In this document: one piece after another, positions 35,873 to 44,580 of the stretch | How the letters are laid out: each line of letters opens with the position of its first letter | Numbering within the stretch: position 1 is the stretch's first letter | Position numbers and translations under genes: made by a program | Assembly: GCA_905235855.1 (NCBI GenBank) | Contig: CAJONE010000004.1 | Span: 1-64,000, forward strand | Direction of reading: 5' to 3' | Origin: an uncultured Bacteroidales bacterium | Lineage (GTDB): Bacteria > Bacteroidota > Bacteroidia > Bacteroidales > P3 | DNA: 64,000 nt | Notes under the pieces: generated by a model | The model's database searches: none | What the model saw: only the letters and a program-made list of their open reading frames with translations | What the model was told of the DNA's origin: nothing

Positions 35873-36751
35873 ATGCTTGACCTGCTATACATCCATTGGA
35901 ACGCCGACCCCGTACTGATCCACATAGGCGATTTCAGCCTTAGGTGGTACTCATTCGGTTTTTTATTTGCATTTATTTTCGGCTATCTGATACTTACCCG
36001 GATGTTTAAGCAGCAGAATGTCGATGTACGGCACGCTGATGCGCTGGTGGTATATATGTTTCTCGCGGTACTGATAGGCGCAAGGCTGGGGCACTGCCTA
36101 TTCTACGAGCCGGGGTACTACCTCACGTCCGACCACTGGTGGGAGATGATAATACCCATATCGGACGGCCACTTCACGGGCTATCAGGGTCTCGCCAGCC
36201 ACGGCGCAGCGGTTGGCATTCTGTTTGCCCTATGGCTGTTCTACAAGCAAAAGCATATCAACACCTGGTGGGTGCTCGACCGAATCTGTATCGTCGTGGC
36301 CTTGGGGGGAGCATTCATCCGTTTCGGTAATTTCATGAATTCGGAGATTTGGGGCTACGAAACCACAGTGCCATGGGGGGTTATATTCGAACGAGACCAC
36401 AGCGCTGGTCCCAACCCTCGCCACCCGACACAACTGTACGAGTCCGTCTGTTACCTGATTCTCTTTGTCGTAAGCCTGCTGGTGTATAGAAAAAAGAGAG
36501 GAGACCTGCACAACGGGAGACTTTTCGGATGGTGGCTTATCGCACTTTTCATGATACGCATACTTCTTGAGTTCACAAAAGTGCGTACCGTTGACTTGGG
36601 TAACAGCTTTTTCAGTATGGGGCAATGGTTAAGTGTGCCGTTCGTGCTGCTGGGTGCGACGCTTGTGGTGATGTCTCACAAAGGGCTACTTCACGAAGGA
36701 ATATACACCGAGGGCTATCAACCGCCAAAGGAAACCAAAAAGAAAAAATAG
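35873..36751 (+). CDS. lgt: Prolipoprotein diacylglyceryl transferase
   Basis: The 292-residue inner-membrane protein has about seven helices and the Lgt signature GGAFIRFGNFMNSEIWG, with HPTQLYES further on and the closing RILLEFTKVR. It attaches diacylglycerol to the lipobox cysteine of lipoproteins, the first maturation step. It is 78 bases after rny and 90 bases before gpmA on the same strand. Confidence 0.94.
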   Translation: MLDLLYIHWNADPVLIHIGDFSLRWYSFGFLFAFIFGYLILTRMFKQQNVDVRHADALVVYMFLAVLIGARLGHCLFYEPGYYLTSDHWWEMIIPISDGHFTGYQGLASHGAAVGILFALWLFYKQKHINTWWVLDRICIVVALGGAFIRFGNFMNSEIWGYETTVPWGVIFERDHSAGPNPRHPTQLYESVCYLILFVVSLLVYRKKRGDLHNGRLFGWWLIALFMIRILLEFTKVRTVDLGNSFFSMGQWLSVPFVLLGATLVVMSHKGLLHEGIYTEGYQPPKETKKKK

Positions 36752-36841
36752 TCACCCGACTGCATAAATTTGCACTCAGGTATCCGTACACGTCCGCACA
36801 ACTATTAGTCCACACTTTATAATTTCAATCCCCAAATCATC

Positions 36842-37588
36842 ATGAAAACACTAATCCTTGTACGTCACGGCGAAAGCGCATGGAACAAACTAAATCTTTT
36901 TACGGGCTGGACCGATGTAGACCTCACGGAGTTCGGCTGCCATGAAGCCTACGAGGCTGGCCTATTGCTTAAAAAAGAGGGATACAAGCCAGAGTTGTGT
37001 TTCACCTCATATCTGAAACGCGCCGTAAAGACACTTAACCAGATATTAGACGCAATGGATATGGATTATCTTCCGGTGGAAAAAAGCTGGCGACTGAACG
37101 AGAAAAGCTATGGTGCCATACAAGGCCTTAACAAGGCCGACACTGCCCAGAAATATGGCGACGAGCAGGTGAAACTATGGCGACGCAGTTTTGATGTACA
37201 ACCTCCGAAACTCGATATAGACGACCCTCGCAGCCCCAGAATGGATGCCCGCTATGCCACACTATCCGATGAGGAGATTCCACTCACCGAAGCTTTAAAG
37301 GACACCATCGCACGCCTTATGCCCTACTATCAAGGCACGATTTTGAAAGCATTCGAGAAGCACAACCAAATTATGGTCGTGGCACACGGCAACAGTCTGC
37401 GCGGCATAGTGAAGGAGCTGAAAGGAATGGGCAACGATGAGATAATTGCATTCAATATTCCAACGGCAGTGCCATACGTCTTCGAGTTCGACGATACAAT
37501 GAGGTTACAAAAGGACTATTTCGTCGGCAATCAAGAAGAAATCGCAGCCAAAATGCAAAGCGTTGCAAATCAAGCGAAGAAGAAATAA
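36842..37588 (+). CDS. gpmA: 2,3-bisphosphoglycerate-dependent phosphoglycerate mutase
   Basis: The 248-residue protein begins LVRHGESAWNKLNLFTGWTD with the phospho-accepting His of the RHG motif, and has RAVKTLNQIL, RLNEKSYGAIQGLNK and VVAHGNSLRGIVK with the second catalytic His. It interconverts 3- and 2-phosphoglycerate in glycolysis. Length fits GpmA. The tRNA cluster with its own promoter follows. Confidence 0.96.
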   Translation: MKTLILVRHGESAWNKLNLFTGWTDVDLTEFGCHEAYEAGLLLKKEGYKPELCFTSYLKRAVKTLNQILDAMDMDYLPVEKSWRLNEKSYGAIQGLNKADTAQKYGDEQVKLWRRSFDVQPPKLDIDDPRSPRMDARYATLSDEEIPLTEALKDTIARLMPYYQGTILKAFEKHNQIMVVAHGNSLRGIVKELKGMGNDEIIAFNIPTAVPYVFEFDDTMRLQKDYFVGNQEEIAAKMQSVANQAKKK

Positions 37589-37645
37589 TGTAGCTGCTCT
37601 ATCGGGGTCTTTTAGTGTGATAAACGGTATCAAAAAACAAAAAAA

Positions 37646-37677
37646 TTTGTTTGTTTGAAGGAAAGTTAGTACCTTTG
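37646..37677 (+). promoter_or_regulatory. Promoter of the tRNA cluster
   Basis: TTTG (37646-37649), a 20-base spacer and TACCTTTG (37670-37677) match the Bacteroidetes consensus; transcription would start ~35 bases before tRNA-Ser. Confidence 0.7.
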
Positions 37678-37717
37678 CACCCGATTTCGCTGGAAGTCTG
37701 GCGGATGATACAGTTAA

Positions 37718-37805
37718 GGAGAGGTGGGTGAGTGGCTGAAACCAACAGTTTGCTAAACTGTCGTACTCGATTAGGGTACCGGGGGTTCGAATCCCCCCTT
37801 CTCCG
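37718..37805 (+). tRNA. tRNA-Ser(GCT)
   Basis: An 88-nt cloverleaf: acceptor GGAGAGG/CTTCTCC, anticodon loop TTGCTAA with GCT, a long variable arm (TACTCGATTAGGGTA) typical of serine tRNA, and T loop TTCGAAT. CCA is not encoded. Confidence 0.95.
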
Positions 37806-37812
37806 CAAAAGA

Positions 37813-37840
37813 CAAAAGGCTTGAAAAAGCCTTTTGTTTT
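37813..37840 (+). terminator. Hairpin terminator after tRNA-Ser
   Basis: CAAAAGGCTT pairs perfectly with AAGCCTTTTG across a GAAA tetraloop, followed by TTTT. It would separate tRNA-Ser from the two downstream tRNAs. Confidence 0.75.
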
Positions 37841-37913
37841 ATGAGTGAAAATCGCAGTGTGACCAATTCCTGCGACACAACAGCTCATAAAGAGTTCTTA
37901 CCCAAACAGGATT

Positions 37914-37987
37914 CGGGATATAGTACAGTTGGTTAGTATGCATGCTTTGGGAGCATGAGGTCGCCCGTTCGAGTCGGGCTATCCCGA
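37914..37987 (+). tRNA. tRNA-Pro(TGG)
   Basis: A 74-nt cloverleaf: acceptor CGGGATA/TATCCCG, anticodon loop TTTGGGA with TGG, T loop TTCGAGT, discriminator A. CCA is not encoded. Confidence 0.95.
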
Positions 37988-37999
37988 CAAAGAGAGAGA

Positions 38000-38073
38000 G
38001 GCCCCGTAGCTCAGCTGGATAGAGCAACTGCCTTCTAAGCAGTAGGTCCTGCGTTCGAATCGCAGCAGGGTCA
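38000..38073 (+). tRNA. tRNA-Arg(TCT)
   Basis: A 74-nt cloverleaf with GTAGCTCAGCTGGATAGAGC D arm, anticodon loop CTTCTAA with TCT, and T loop TTCGAAT. The acceptor stem GGCCCCG/CAGGGTC contains one C-A mismatch and one G-T pair. It lies 12 bases after tRNA-Pro. Confidence 0.92.
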
Positions 38074-38081
38074 CTAACTAA

Positions 38082-38115
38082 AAGCCGGTATGAAAACGAT
38101 ACCGGTTTTTTTTTT
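38082..38115 (+). terminator. Terminator of the tRNA cluster
   Basis: CCGGTAT (38085-38091) pairs with ATACCGG (38099-38105) over a 7-base loop and is followed by about ten T. Confidence 0.85.
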
Positions 38116-38140
38116 ACAATTCTGTTTCCAAAAAAAGGAG

Positions 38141-38433
38141 TAATTTTGCGTTTGTTTACGAGAGTAAAGCCAACATTGTATTGTATCCAACCATATTAAG
38201 ATAACACAATGATCACAGAAAATAGATTGTAAAAAAAATAAATAACAATAGCGTTTGCTATTTATTCGGTAACGGCTCCTTGAACCTGAGAAATTCAATT
38301 GAAAGTTACTAGTTGAATAAATAATAAGCGCCTACAGTTGCGTAGGCGGATTTATTTACAGTAACGGGTATTTCTCAGGACCTAAGGAGCGTAGATAAAA
38401 AAGTCTGCGCTCTTTTTTTGTCCGAGAAATACC
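38141..38433 (+). promoter_or_regulatory. Structured leader of the third RM system with attenuator-like terminator
   Basis: A -7-like TAATTTTG lies at 38141. Then come a small hairpin (AATAGC-GTTT-GCTATT, 38247-38262) and a long imperfect stem pairing 38275-38294 (GCTCCTT, CCTGAGAAAT) with 38370-38390 (ATTTCTCAGG, AAGGAGC). Inside it are nested GTTACT/AGTAAC, AATAAAT/ATTTATT and a CGCCTAC-AGTTGC-GTAGGCG tip. The 3' arm overlaps a terminator hairpin (GAGCGTAGA with TCTGCGCTC, then T7, 38387-38419). A third segment, GAGAAATACC (38424-38433), can also pair with 38367-38376. These mutually exclusive pairings resemble transcription attenuation. The first methylase starts at 38477. Confidence 0.5.
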
Positions 38434-38476
38434 ATAGTCTTTTCCGCATAAAAGCTTTCGCCATAATGCAAAACTT

Positions 38477-39367
38477 ATGGCAATCGAAAATGATTTTCAT
38501 CCAATTTGGGATAAAGTGTATTTCGGGAGTAGCACTTCAATGCTGGAGATTCCCGACGAAAGTATACACCTTATTGTAACATCTCCGCCTTACTATAACG
38601 TCAAGGATTATTCCAAAAACGGTTATCAGACATTACAGCACTCGAAAAGTAGGAGCGAGGATATCGGAGCATATAATACATTCGATAGATACATTCAGTT
38701 GCTTCTTTCCGTGTGGAAAGAATGCGAAAGAGTGCTTAAGCCTAACGGTAAGCTTTGTGTAAACGTGCCGTTGATGCCAATGTGCAAGCAAGATCTGAAC
38801 ACGCATTACAACCGCCATATCTATGACATTCAAAGTAGTATACAGCAATCTATCTTGTCTGGCACCCATCTGTACCTGATGGATTTGTACATCTGGAACA
38901 GGATTAATTCATCAAAACGGCTGATGTTTGGAAGTTATCCATATCCGCGGAATTTTTATGCACAAAACACAACTGAGTTCATCACAGTGTACGTGAAAGA
39001 CGGTATGCCGGAGAAGGCAAGAATGATTGACAAAGAGCGAAGCAAGATTTCCGAGCAAGAGTGGACCACTTTCACAAAGCAAATTTGGGACATACCTGTT
39101 CCCAACAAAAGCGATATAGCCTATGGAAAACATTCAGCTATTATGCCGGAGGAGATAGCATATAGGTGTATTCGTCTTTTCAGTTTTGAAAATGATGTGA
39201 TCCTTGATCCTTTTGCAGGCAGTGGCACGACACTGAAAGTGGCAAAATCACTCAACCGCCACTACGTGGGATACGAACTGTACGAACACTACAAACCAAT
39301 TATTCAAGCAAAACTACAACTGGCAGACCATGCGTTACAACCGGATTTATTTGGCAGACATTTTTGA
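38477..39367 (+). CDS. Beta-class DNA methylase 1 (TSPPY type) of the third RM system
   Basis: The 296-residue protein has motif IV VTSPPYYNVKDY near residue 35 and motif I LDPFAGSGTTLKVAKS near 240, so the motifs run in beta-class order. SPPY is most common in N4-cytosine methylases, but N6-adenine cannot be excluded. It overlaps the second methylase by 38 bases, in another frame. Two methylases with one nuclease usually mean an asymmetric target, each strand being modified by its own enzyme (type IIS). The whole block is distinctly more A/T-rich than the flanking core genes. Confidence 0.85.
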   Translation: MAIENDFHPIWDKVYFGSSTSMLEIPDESIHLIVTSPPYYNVKDYSKNGYQTLQHSKSRSEDIGAYNTFDRYIQLLLSVWKECERVLKPNGKLCVNVPLMPMCKQDLNTHYNRHIYDIQSSIQQSILSGTHLYLMDLYIWNRINSSKRLMFGSYPYPRNFYAQNTTEFITVYVKDGMPEKARMIDKERSKISEQEWTTFTKQIWDIPVPNKSDIAYGKHSAIMPEEIAYRCIRLFSFENDVILDPFAGSGTTLKVAKSLNRHYVGYELYEHYKPIIQAKLQLADHALQPDLFGRHF

Positions 39368-40109
39368 TTTCCTGAATTCGCTGGACGATTCGTCAGCTGA
39401 CTTGGTTATAGCCGATCCGCCGTACAATATGGCAAAGGCGGACTGGGATAAATACCAATCCGAAAAGGAATATTTTAATTTCATGTTTCAATGGATTGAC
39501 GCACTACTTCCAAAATGCAAAACAACAGCGTCCTTGTATTTCTTTAACAATGCATATAACTCGGCAATCCTACTTTATCACCTTAGACAAAGGGAACTAA
39601 TACTTCGAAACTGGATAACATGGTATAAGAAAGACGGTTTTAGCTCCACAAGAAAAAGGTATGTAAATACGCAGGAGACAATACTGTTTTATACCATGTC
39701 GGACAAATACACTTTCAACTTCGATGATGTGCGTATCCCATACATATCTACTGAAAGGATGGTTCATGCGGCAAAAAAGGGATTACTAAAGAACGGTAAG
39801 CGATGGTTTCCTAATGAAAAAGGGAAACTCTGCAATGATGTGTGGGAAATTGCATCACAACGACACAAAGTAAAAGTTGACGGAAAAGTACAAAAACCAC
39901 CTCATCCAACAATAAAACCAGATGAGATGATTGAAAGGATGATATGTGCAAGTAGCAACGAGGGCGATTTGGTTCTTGACCTGTTCAGCGGCAGCGGAAC
40001 TACAAGTAAGATTGCCAAGAACACTAACAGACAATTTATTGGATGTGAGGCTAACGAAGAGTATATTAGAATATTAACAAATAACGGATTGACCTATGAC
40101 AAATTATGA
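39330..40109 (+). CDS. Beta-class DNA methylase 2 (DPPYN type) of the third RM system
   Basis: The 259-residue protein has motif IV IADPPYNMAKADW near residue 29 and motif I LDLFSGSGTTSKIAKN near 220; PHPTIKP before the latter is typical of this class. DPPYN points to N6-adenine methylation. The start at 39330 lies inside the end of methylase 1; the first residues (MRYNRIYLADIFDFLN) look like a proper beginning, so the overlap is probably real. Its end overlaps the nuclease start by 14 bases, so all three genes are translationally linked. Confidence 0.88.
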   Translation: MRYNRIYLADIFDFLNSLDDSSADLVIADPPYNMAKADWDKYQSEKEYFNFMFQWIDALLPKCKTTASLYFFNNAYNSAILLYHLRQRELILRNWITWYKKDGFSSTRKRYVNTQETILFYTMSDKYTFNFDDVRIPYISTERMVHAAKKGLLKNGKRWFPNEKGKLCNDVWEIASQRHKVKVDGKVQKPPHPTIKPDEMIERMICASSNEGDLVLDLFSGSGTTSKIAKNTNRQFIGCEANEEYIRILTNNGLTYDKL

Positions 40110-41358
40110 AATTCTTAAAAGTATAGAGAACGTGGCCAACCAAAACCTGTTTATCAATTACATTATTGACAGAGTGGAGGATGATAATTACCGTGGTATT
40201 CAAATTTCTCAGCACAATCGACTTACTTATAACTACTGCAAGACATTAATCGACGTCATATATAAAACCGTTGGCGACAAATCGTTTATTATTCATGTGG
40301 GGGACGACAACGGGACCCGTCAATTGGAAGCAGAATATTACTACAAGATTGTGAGCAAAATAAAAGAAAGTGTGGGGAAGGGTACGATCAACTCCATTAA
40401 AAAAAACACTTTTCCAGATTTAGCACGTGCAGGATTGATTGACAGGTTTGATAGAAATAAGGACAGAATTGTCGATGCAATAACGAACGTTGAAAATAAA
40501 GTGAAACAGCATCGGAGTTGTGTTTATAAAGTGTCTCTGTCAAAATTAGGTCTTAAGTTTGCTACCGCAAAAAACGAATTTGAAAGACGGAAATACTTTA
40601 CAGATACAGTGGATTGTTTGACTAAAAACGCAGCCACGGAACTTGTTGAACTACTAACCACGGATGAACGATTTGAAACCATTGACATCTTGGAGTTTAT
40701 GTTTATTCTGTCTGATAGCAGGAAATGCGTTAAATATAATGATAAGCTAATGTATCTTTCCGAATATCGGAGGCTAACTGATTCACAGAGAAATCAAGTT
40801 TATAGTCTTTTGAAAGAATACTGTGACCCTAAAAGAAACGTCGGTACAAAGGTTCATGCACGTGACTTCAGCAATTGGAAAAACGAAAGTCAACAGATTT
40901 TTGGGCTGCTCGGTAACTCAACCTATTTTAAGGTGATAAACGGACAGTTAATGCTTAATGATGGGAATTACGGCTTGTTCACTCAACCTGCAAAACGAAA
41001 ACAAAAACCGAGAGACGAGTATTTTAATTATCACAACATCGAAAAACAACAAAATTATGAACTTCACCACATCATACCTTTCAAAAGGGCTATCAACAAG
41101 AAAGATGCCCAATACATTGACGATAAACGAAATTTGATTTATTTGTCATCCGAAAAACATGCAGAGTTCACAACAAGTGGAAATATAAATATTAGAGCAA
41201 GTTTCCGTGTACCTATGATGTCTTTTTTACGCATAAACGATATTGAAAACATCATAACAGTTGATTTAAACAAAAAAGAAGCGTTATTATCAACACAGAG
41301 AATAGATGAAATTGTGACATACAATAAACAACTTTTGCAATTGTTTTATTCTGCTTGA
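40096..41358 (+). CDS. HNH-type restriction endonuclease of the third RM system
   Basis: The 420-residue protein has a C-terminal HNH site: YELHHIIPFKRAIN (~330), then DDKRNLIYLSSEKHAEFT, giving the H-H...N...H pattern of beta-beta-alpha-metal nucleases. The N-terminal ~300 residues are unrecognised and presumably hold the DNA-recognition part. Together with two different methylases it forms a set resembling type IIS systems such as MnlI, whose nuclease is also HNH-type; the comparison is of layout, not sequence. The 151 bases after its stop show nothing recognisable. Confidence 0.78.
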   Translation: MTNYEILKSIENVANQNLFINYIIDRVEDDNYRGIQISQHNRLTYNYCKTLIDVIYKTVGDKSFIIHVGDDNGTRQLEAEYYYKIVSKIKESVGKGTINSIKKNTFPDLARAGLIDRFDRNKDRIVDAITNVENKVKQHRSCVYKVSLSKLGLKFATAKNEFERRKYFTDTVDCLTKNAATELVELLTTDERFETIDILEFMFILSDSRKCVKYNDKLMYLSEYRRLTDSQRNQVYSLLKEYCDPKRNVGTKVHARDFSNWKNESQQIFGLLGNSTYFKVINGQLMLNDGNYGLFTQPAKRKQKPRDEYFNYHNIEKQQNYELHHIIPFKRAINKKDAQYIDDKRNLIYLSSEKHAEFTTSGNINIRASFRVPMMSFLRINDIENIITVDLNKKEALLSTQRIDEIVTYNKQLLQLFYSA

Positions 41359-41509
41359 CAAATTTTTCAGCAGCAGCCATCGGCACGTAACACCTACCAT
41401 CTTAACGCTATAGCATGACCAAATAACAAAACCGCTACACTTTCATATCAGTTCTGCGAATTTATACGCTTTTCTCTAAACAGAAATGGGGATGCAGATT
41501 TTCACGACA

Positions 41510-42562
41510 TCAGATGCGACCGGCGACGTAAGATCTCCATCGTTCGAGAACAGTGGTCATATCGTTGGGCAAGGGGCTTTCGAAATGCATGCGTTTGTGG
41601 GTCGTGGGGTGTTCGAAACCGAGGATAAAAGCATGTAGAGCCTGCCGTGGCATGGCGGCAAAACAAATGTCGACAAACTGCTTGTATTTCGAAAATGTGG
41701 TTCCCTTCAGGATTTTGTCTCCACCATAGGCACTGTCTGCAAAGAGAGGGTGGCCGATATGCTTCATGTGTGCCCTTATCTGGTGTGTGCGTCCTGTTTC
41801 AAGAACACATTCTATAAGAGTTGTATAGCCAAAGCGTTCGACGACGCGCCAATGGGTAACAGCATGTTTTCCCACCTCTGGGTCATCGTATACGGCCATC
41901 ACACGTCGGTCTTTCTGCGAACGGGCTATGTTACCGACCACAGTGCCGGCATCTTCGTCGAAGTCGCCCCAAACCAAAGCGGCATACTTGCGTTCAGTGG
42001 TGTGGTCGAAAAACTGTTTGGCCAACATCACCTGTGCCGCCTCATTCTTCGCTATCAGGAGCAAGCCAGATGTGTCTTTGTCGATACGATGTACCAAGTA
42101 TGGCTTCAGTGGTTGCCCGTCGGCGCCCGTTTCGTCTTTGAGATGGTAAGAGAGTGCATTTACCAGAGTTCCCGTAAAATTGCCGACGGCAGGGTGTACA
42201 ACCATACCTGCAGCTTTGTCGACAACAATTATGTCGTCGTCCTCATATACAATATTTACAGGAATGTCCTCGGCTACAATGTCGTAGACATTCGGTGGAT
42301 ATGGCAACAGCACAGAGATAACGTCGAGGGGCTTTACATTATAACTGGCCTTGCATGGCGATCCGTTGACAAGGACACAAGAGTTGAGCGTGGCCAACTT
42401 TATCTTGGTACGGCTAACACCCGACAACCGTTGCTGCAGAAATTTGTCGACACGCATCGCCTCTTGTCCTGGGTCGACGGTGATGCGATGCCGTTCGTAC
42501 AGTTCGTCGTCCGACACTGTTGCGGAAACGATATTATCTTGATTTACAAGTTCGGTATCCAT
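41510..42562 (-). CDS. rluD: Ribosomal large-subunit pseudouridine synthase RluD
   Basis: The 350-residue protein has an N-terminal S4 RNA-binding domain (MRVDKFLQQRLSGVSRTKI) and a pseudouridine synthase domain with the catalytic-Asp motif HRIDKDTSGLLLIAK, then RKYAALVWG and TGRTHQIRAHMKHIGHPL. It modifies uridines in helix 69 of 23S rRNA. It is last in the minus-strand block beginning with the SIMPL protein. A ~25-residue acidic extension precedes the S4 domain. Confidence 0.92.
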   Translation of the reverse strand: MDTELVNQDNIVSATVSDDELYERHRITVDPGQEAMRVDKFLQQRLSGVSRTKIKLATLNSCVLVNGSPCKASYNVKPLDVISVLLPYPPNVYDIVAEDIPVNIVYEDDDIIVVDKAAGMVVHPAVGNFTGTLVNALSYHLKDETGADGQPLKPYLVHRIDKDTSGLLLIAKNEAAQVMLAKQFFDHTTERKYAALVWGDFDEDAGTVVGNIARSQKDRRVMAVYDDPEVGKHAVTHWRVVERFGYTTLIECVLETGRTHQIRAHMKHIGHPLFADSAYGGDKILKGTTFSKYKQFVDICFAAMPRQALHAFILGFEHPTTHKRMHFESPLPNDMTTVLERWRSYVAGRI

Positions 42563-42612
42563 GATGGCAGATGAAATATTGAATTAAAATTGTTAGGTTG
42601 AAACAGTGTGGC

Positions 42613-44580
42613 TTATCTGACAATCAATTTTCTCACGAGACGAGTATCGTTTGACGGTGCGACAATCGACAGAAAATAGACACCTCGGGGCAAATCTGAA
42701 CACGGCAATGTGCACACTGGCTGGCATACACGATATGTCGCCAAGACCACACCCCTCGAATCACAAAGAGTCAACAGAGAACCCGGCACGATGTTTTCAA
42801 CAGTAAACCGGCCAATTGATGTGGGATTGGGAAAAATGTTTGCAATATTCACAATTTTACCAGCATCAGCATTGCCGATTCCCATACTGCCACTAAACGG
42901 CACAAAACAGGGGCGCAACATTATAGAACCAGCCACTGAAGCCCGTTGCCACTCGCTGCCGATTCGGTAGTAGAGCCTGTCGGAATGGTTATAGTTGCGG
43001 TCGAAGCCGATATTGATGTAGTCACCCCCCTCCTGCTCTATTCCGATATATACAAGGCCATTGAGAGGCACAGGATACTCAAGCTCATATTCCACAAAAG
43101 AGTTGAGACCGGCAAATGCCGGATGCCGTGCCGTCTCATCACGGTATATACGCTCGCCAGGGCCATTGCTGCCTGCACGCCACACCGCTATACGAAATGG
43201 CATATTCTCGTTCTCGTCATCGCGTACGTGGTTGAAAAACATGCGGACACTGAGCAATGTGTCGGGTTCGTTGAGCTGAAAGGCACAAGCAAGAAATACG
43301 TTACTGCTTGTGGAAGTCAGACCGTATCCATTTTCAGCAGTTCCATCGTCATAGGCAAAATAGTCGTCAAACACCTGTAGGAAAACGGTTGTATCATTAC
43401 GAGGGAAATCGTCACCCAATACACCCTCCTTCACTACATGAACAACTCTGTAGGACGTTTTTGCGCCGTCGGCGGGGAATGCAAAGGCAACGGGTGGAGC
43501 AGCATGATAAATGTCTGACTGATATTCGCCTGTAGCAGGAAACGACGGAACATTCTGAAAGCCGCCATCATAGTAGTGTACAGTATCCCCATTTTCAGAG
43601 ATTACATAATATTCGTAGTGTGAAGCCACTGTTTGAGAGAAACGGTTGGTTATCAAGGCCGACGTGTTTTCGGTCATTTCCGAGCGTCGATAGTGACGGG
43701 CAGGCATGGCGCAATAGTTTTTCAGCAACGAGCGAGCTTGATGCACAAAAGCCACGTCTCGTTCACAAACGTCATCGAACGACCGATACCTGTCGAGAAA
43801 GACACAGTCGAGATACCACTGGTCGCTGTTGGCAATGATGCCAGGCGTAGTTGAAGGATCAAGGCTGCAAATGTTTCGAAAGCGGAAACGGAAAGAGTCG
43901 GTCATATAAACAGTATCCGTAACAGGTATCATTGCACGCTGCCAGTAAACACCCGTTTGGCGGTACAGGTTGTCTGGGCTAATGCCGGGTGATGACCAAA
44001 CCGTGACCCAGCAATCGGAGGATTTGACATAGAAATCAAGCACGAGCGAATCCTGCGGTTCCGGCACATCGCCTATACGACCACCTGATTCGCCCAACTT
44101 TCCGCCAGGGAGGTAGAAAAAACTGAAATACAGCGAGTCGGCAGGGGAGATTGATTCGGCGAAAGGATAAAAAACGCTGTCCAACCGCACGATAGCCGAA
44201 AGAAGCGTGTCGGCAGAGAAAGGCAAAGAAGAGTGGCGGTAGAGGTTGCCGTTTTCATCCACAGCATCGAGTAGCGCCACACCAAGAGTAGGAGGATAAA
44301 GCCCCCAGCCATTAGTCACAAGAGACTGGGGATTGCACCACCTACGATTGTCGAGCGTCGCTTGTGAGAAATCGTCAAAAAAGGGGATATTATGAGAATA
44401 AAGCTGTTTTTGCCCCTGCCGCTGACCGTTGCGCTCAAAACTTTCATTACCAACACCACCCCACAATGGCACTAATACCTCCTGTGCCTGAATACAGACA
44501 GCAAATGAGCATAACATTATGATGCAAACGGCACGCAACAACTTGATTTTAGAAACTTGTAGATTTCTACCAGATATCAT
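42613..44580 (-). CDS. T9SS-secreted surface protein of unknown activity
   Basis: I choose the ATG at 44580 (MISGRNLQVSK), which gives a normal signal peptide (LLRAVCIIMLCSFAVCIQAQ) and a 14-base overlap with the PASTA gene; the track's start lies deep in that gene. The 655-residue product has a large beta-rich body without a catalytic motif I recognise (DFSQATLDNRRWCNPQS) and a C-terminal type-A sorting domain (IFPNPTSIGRFTVE to VRKLIVR). It would be exported by T9SS and attached to the cell surface. It sits between the PASTA gene and rluD. Function unknown. Confidence 0.78.
   Translation of the reverse strand: MISGRNLQVSKIKLLRAVCIIMLCSFAVCIQAQEVLVPLWGGVGNESFERNGQRQGQKQLYSHNIPFFDDFSQATLDNRRWCNPQSLVTNGWGLYPPTLGVALLDAVDENGNLYRHSSLPFSADTLLSAIVRLDSVFYPFAESISPADSLYFSFFYLPGGKLGESGGRIGDVPEPQDSLVLDFYVKSSDCWVTVWSSPGISPDNLYRQTGVYWQRAMIPVTDTVYMTDSFRFRFRNICSLDPSTTPGIIANSDQWYLDCVFLDRYRSFDDVCERDVAFVHQARSLLKNYCAMPARHYRRSEMTENTSALITNRFSQTVASHYEYYVISENGDTVHYYDGGFQNVPSFPATGEYQSDIYHAAPPVAFAFPADGAKTSYRVVHVVKEGVLGDDFPRNDTTVFLQVFDDYFAYDDGTAENGYGLTSTSSNVFLACAFQLNEPDTLLSVRMFFNHVRDDENENMPFRIAVWRAGSNGPGERIYRDETARHPAFAGLNSFVEYELEYPVPLNGLVYIGIEQEGGDYINIGFDRNYNHSDRLYYRIGSEWQRASVAGSIMLRPCFVPFSGSMGIGNADAGKIVNIANIFPNPTSIGRFTVENIVPGSLLTLCDSRGVVLATYRVCQPVCTLPCSDLPRGVYFLSIVAPSNDTRLVRKLIVR

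Noticed and set aside
38275-38390. Long imperfect palindrome as an integron attC site
   Set aside because: The size fits, but the RYYYAAC/GTTRRRY core boxes are not at its ends and no integron integrase is present; the 10.9 kb element fails likewise.
38000-41509. Third RM system as an island integrated by site-specific recombination into tRNA-Arg
   Set aside because: No integrase gene and no convincing direct repeat of the tRNA 3' end was found downstream of the nuclease gene.
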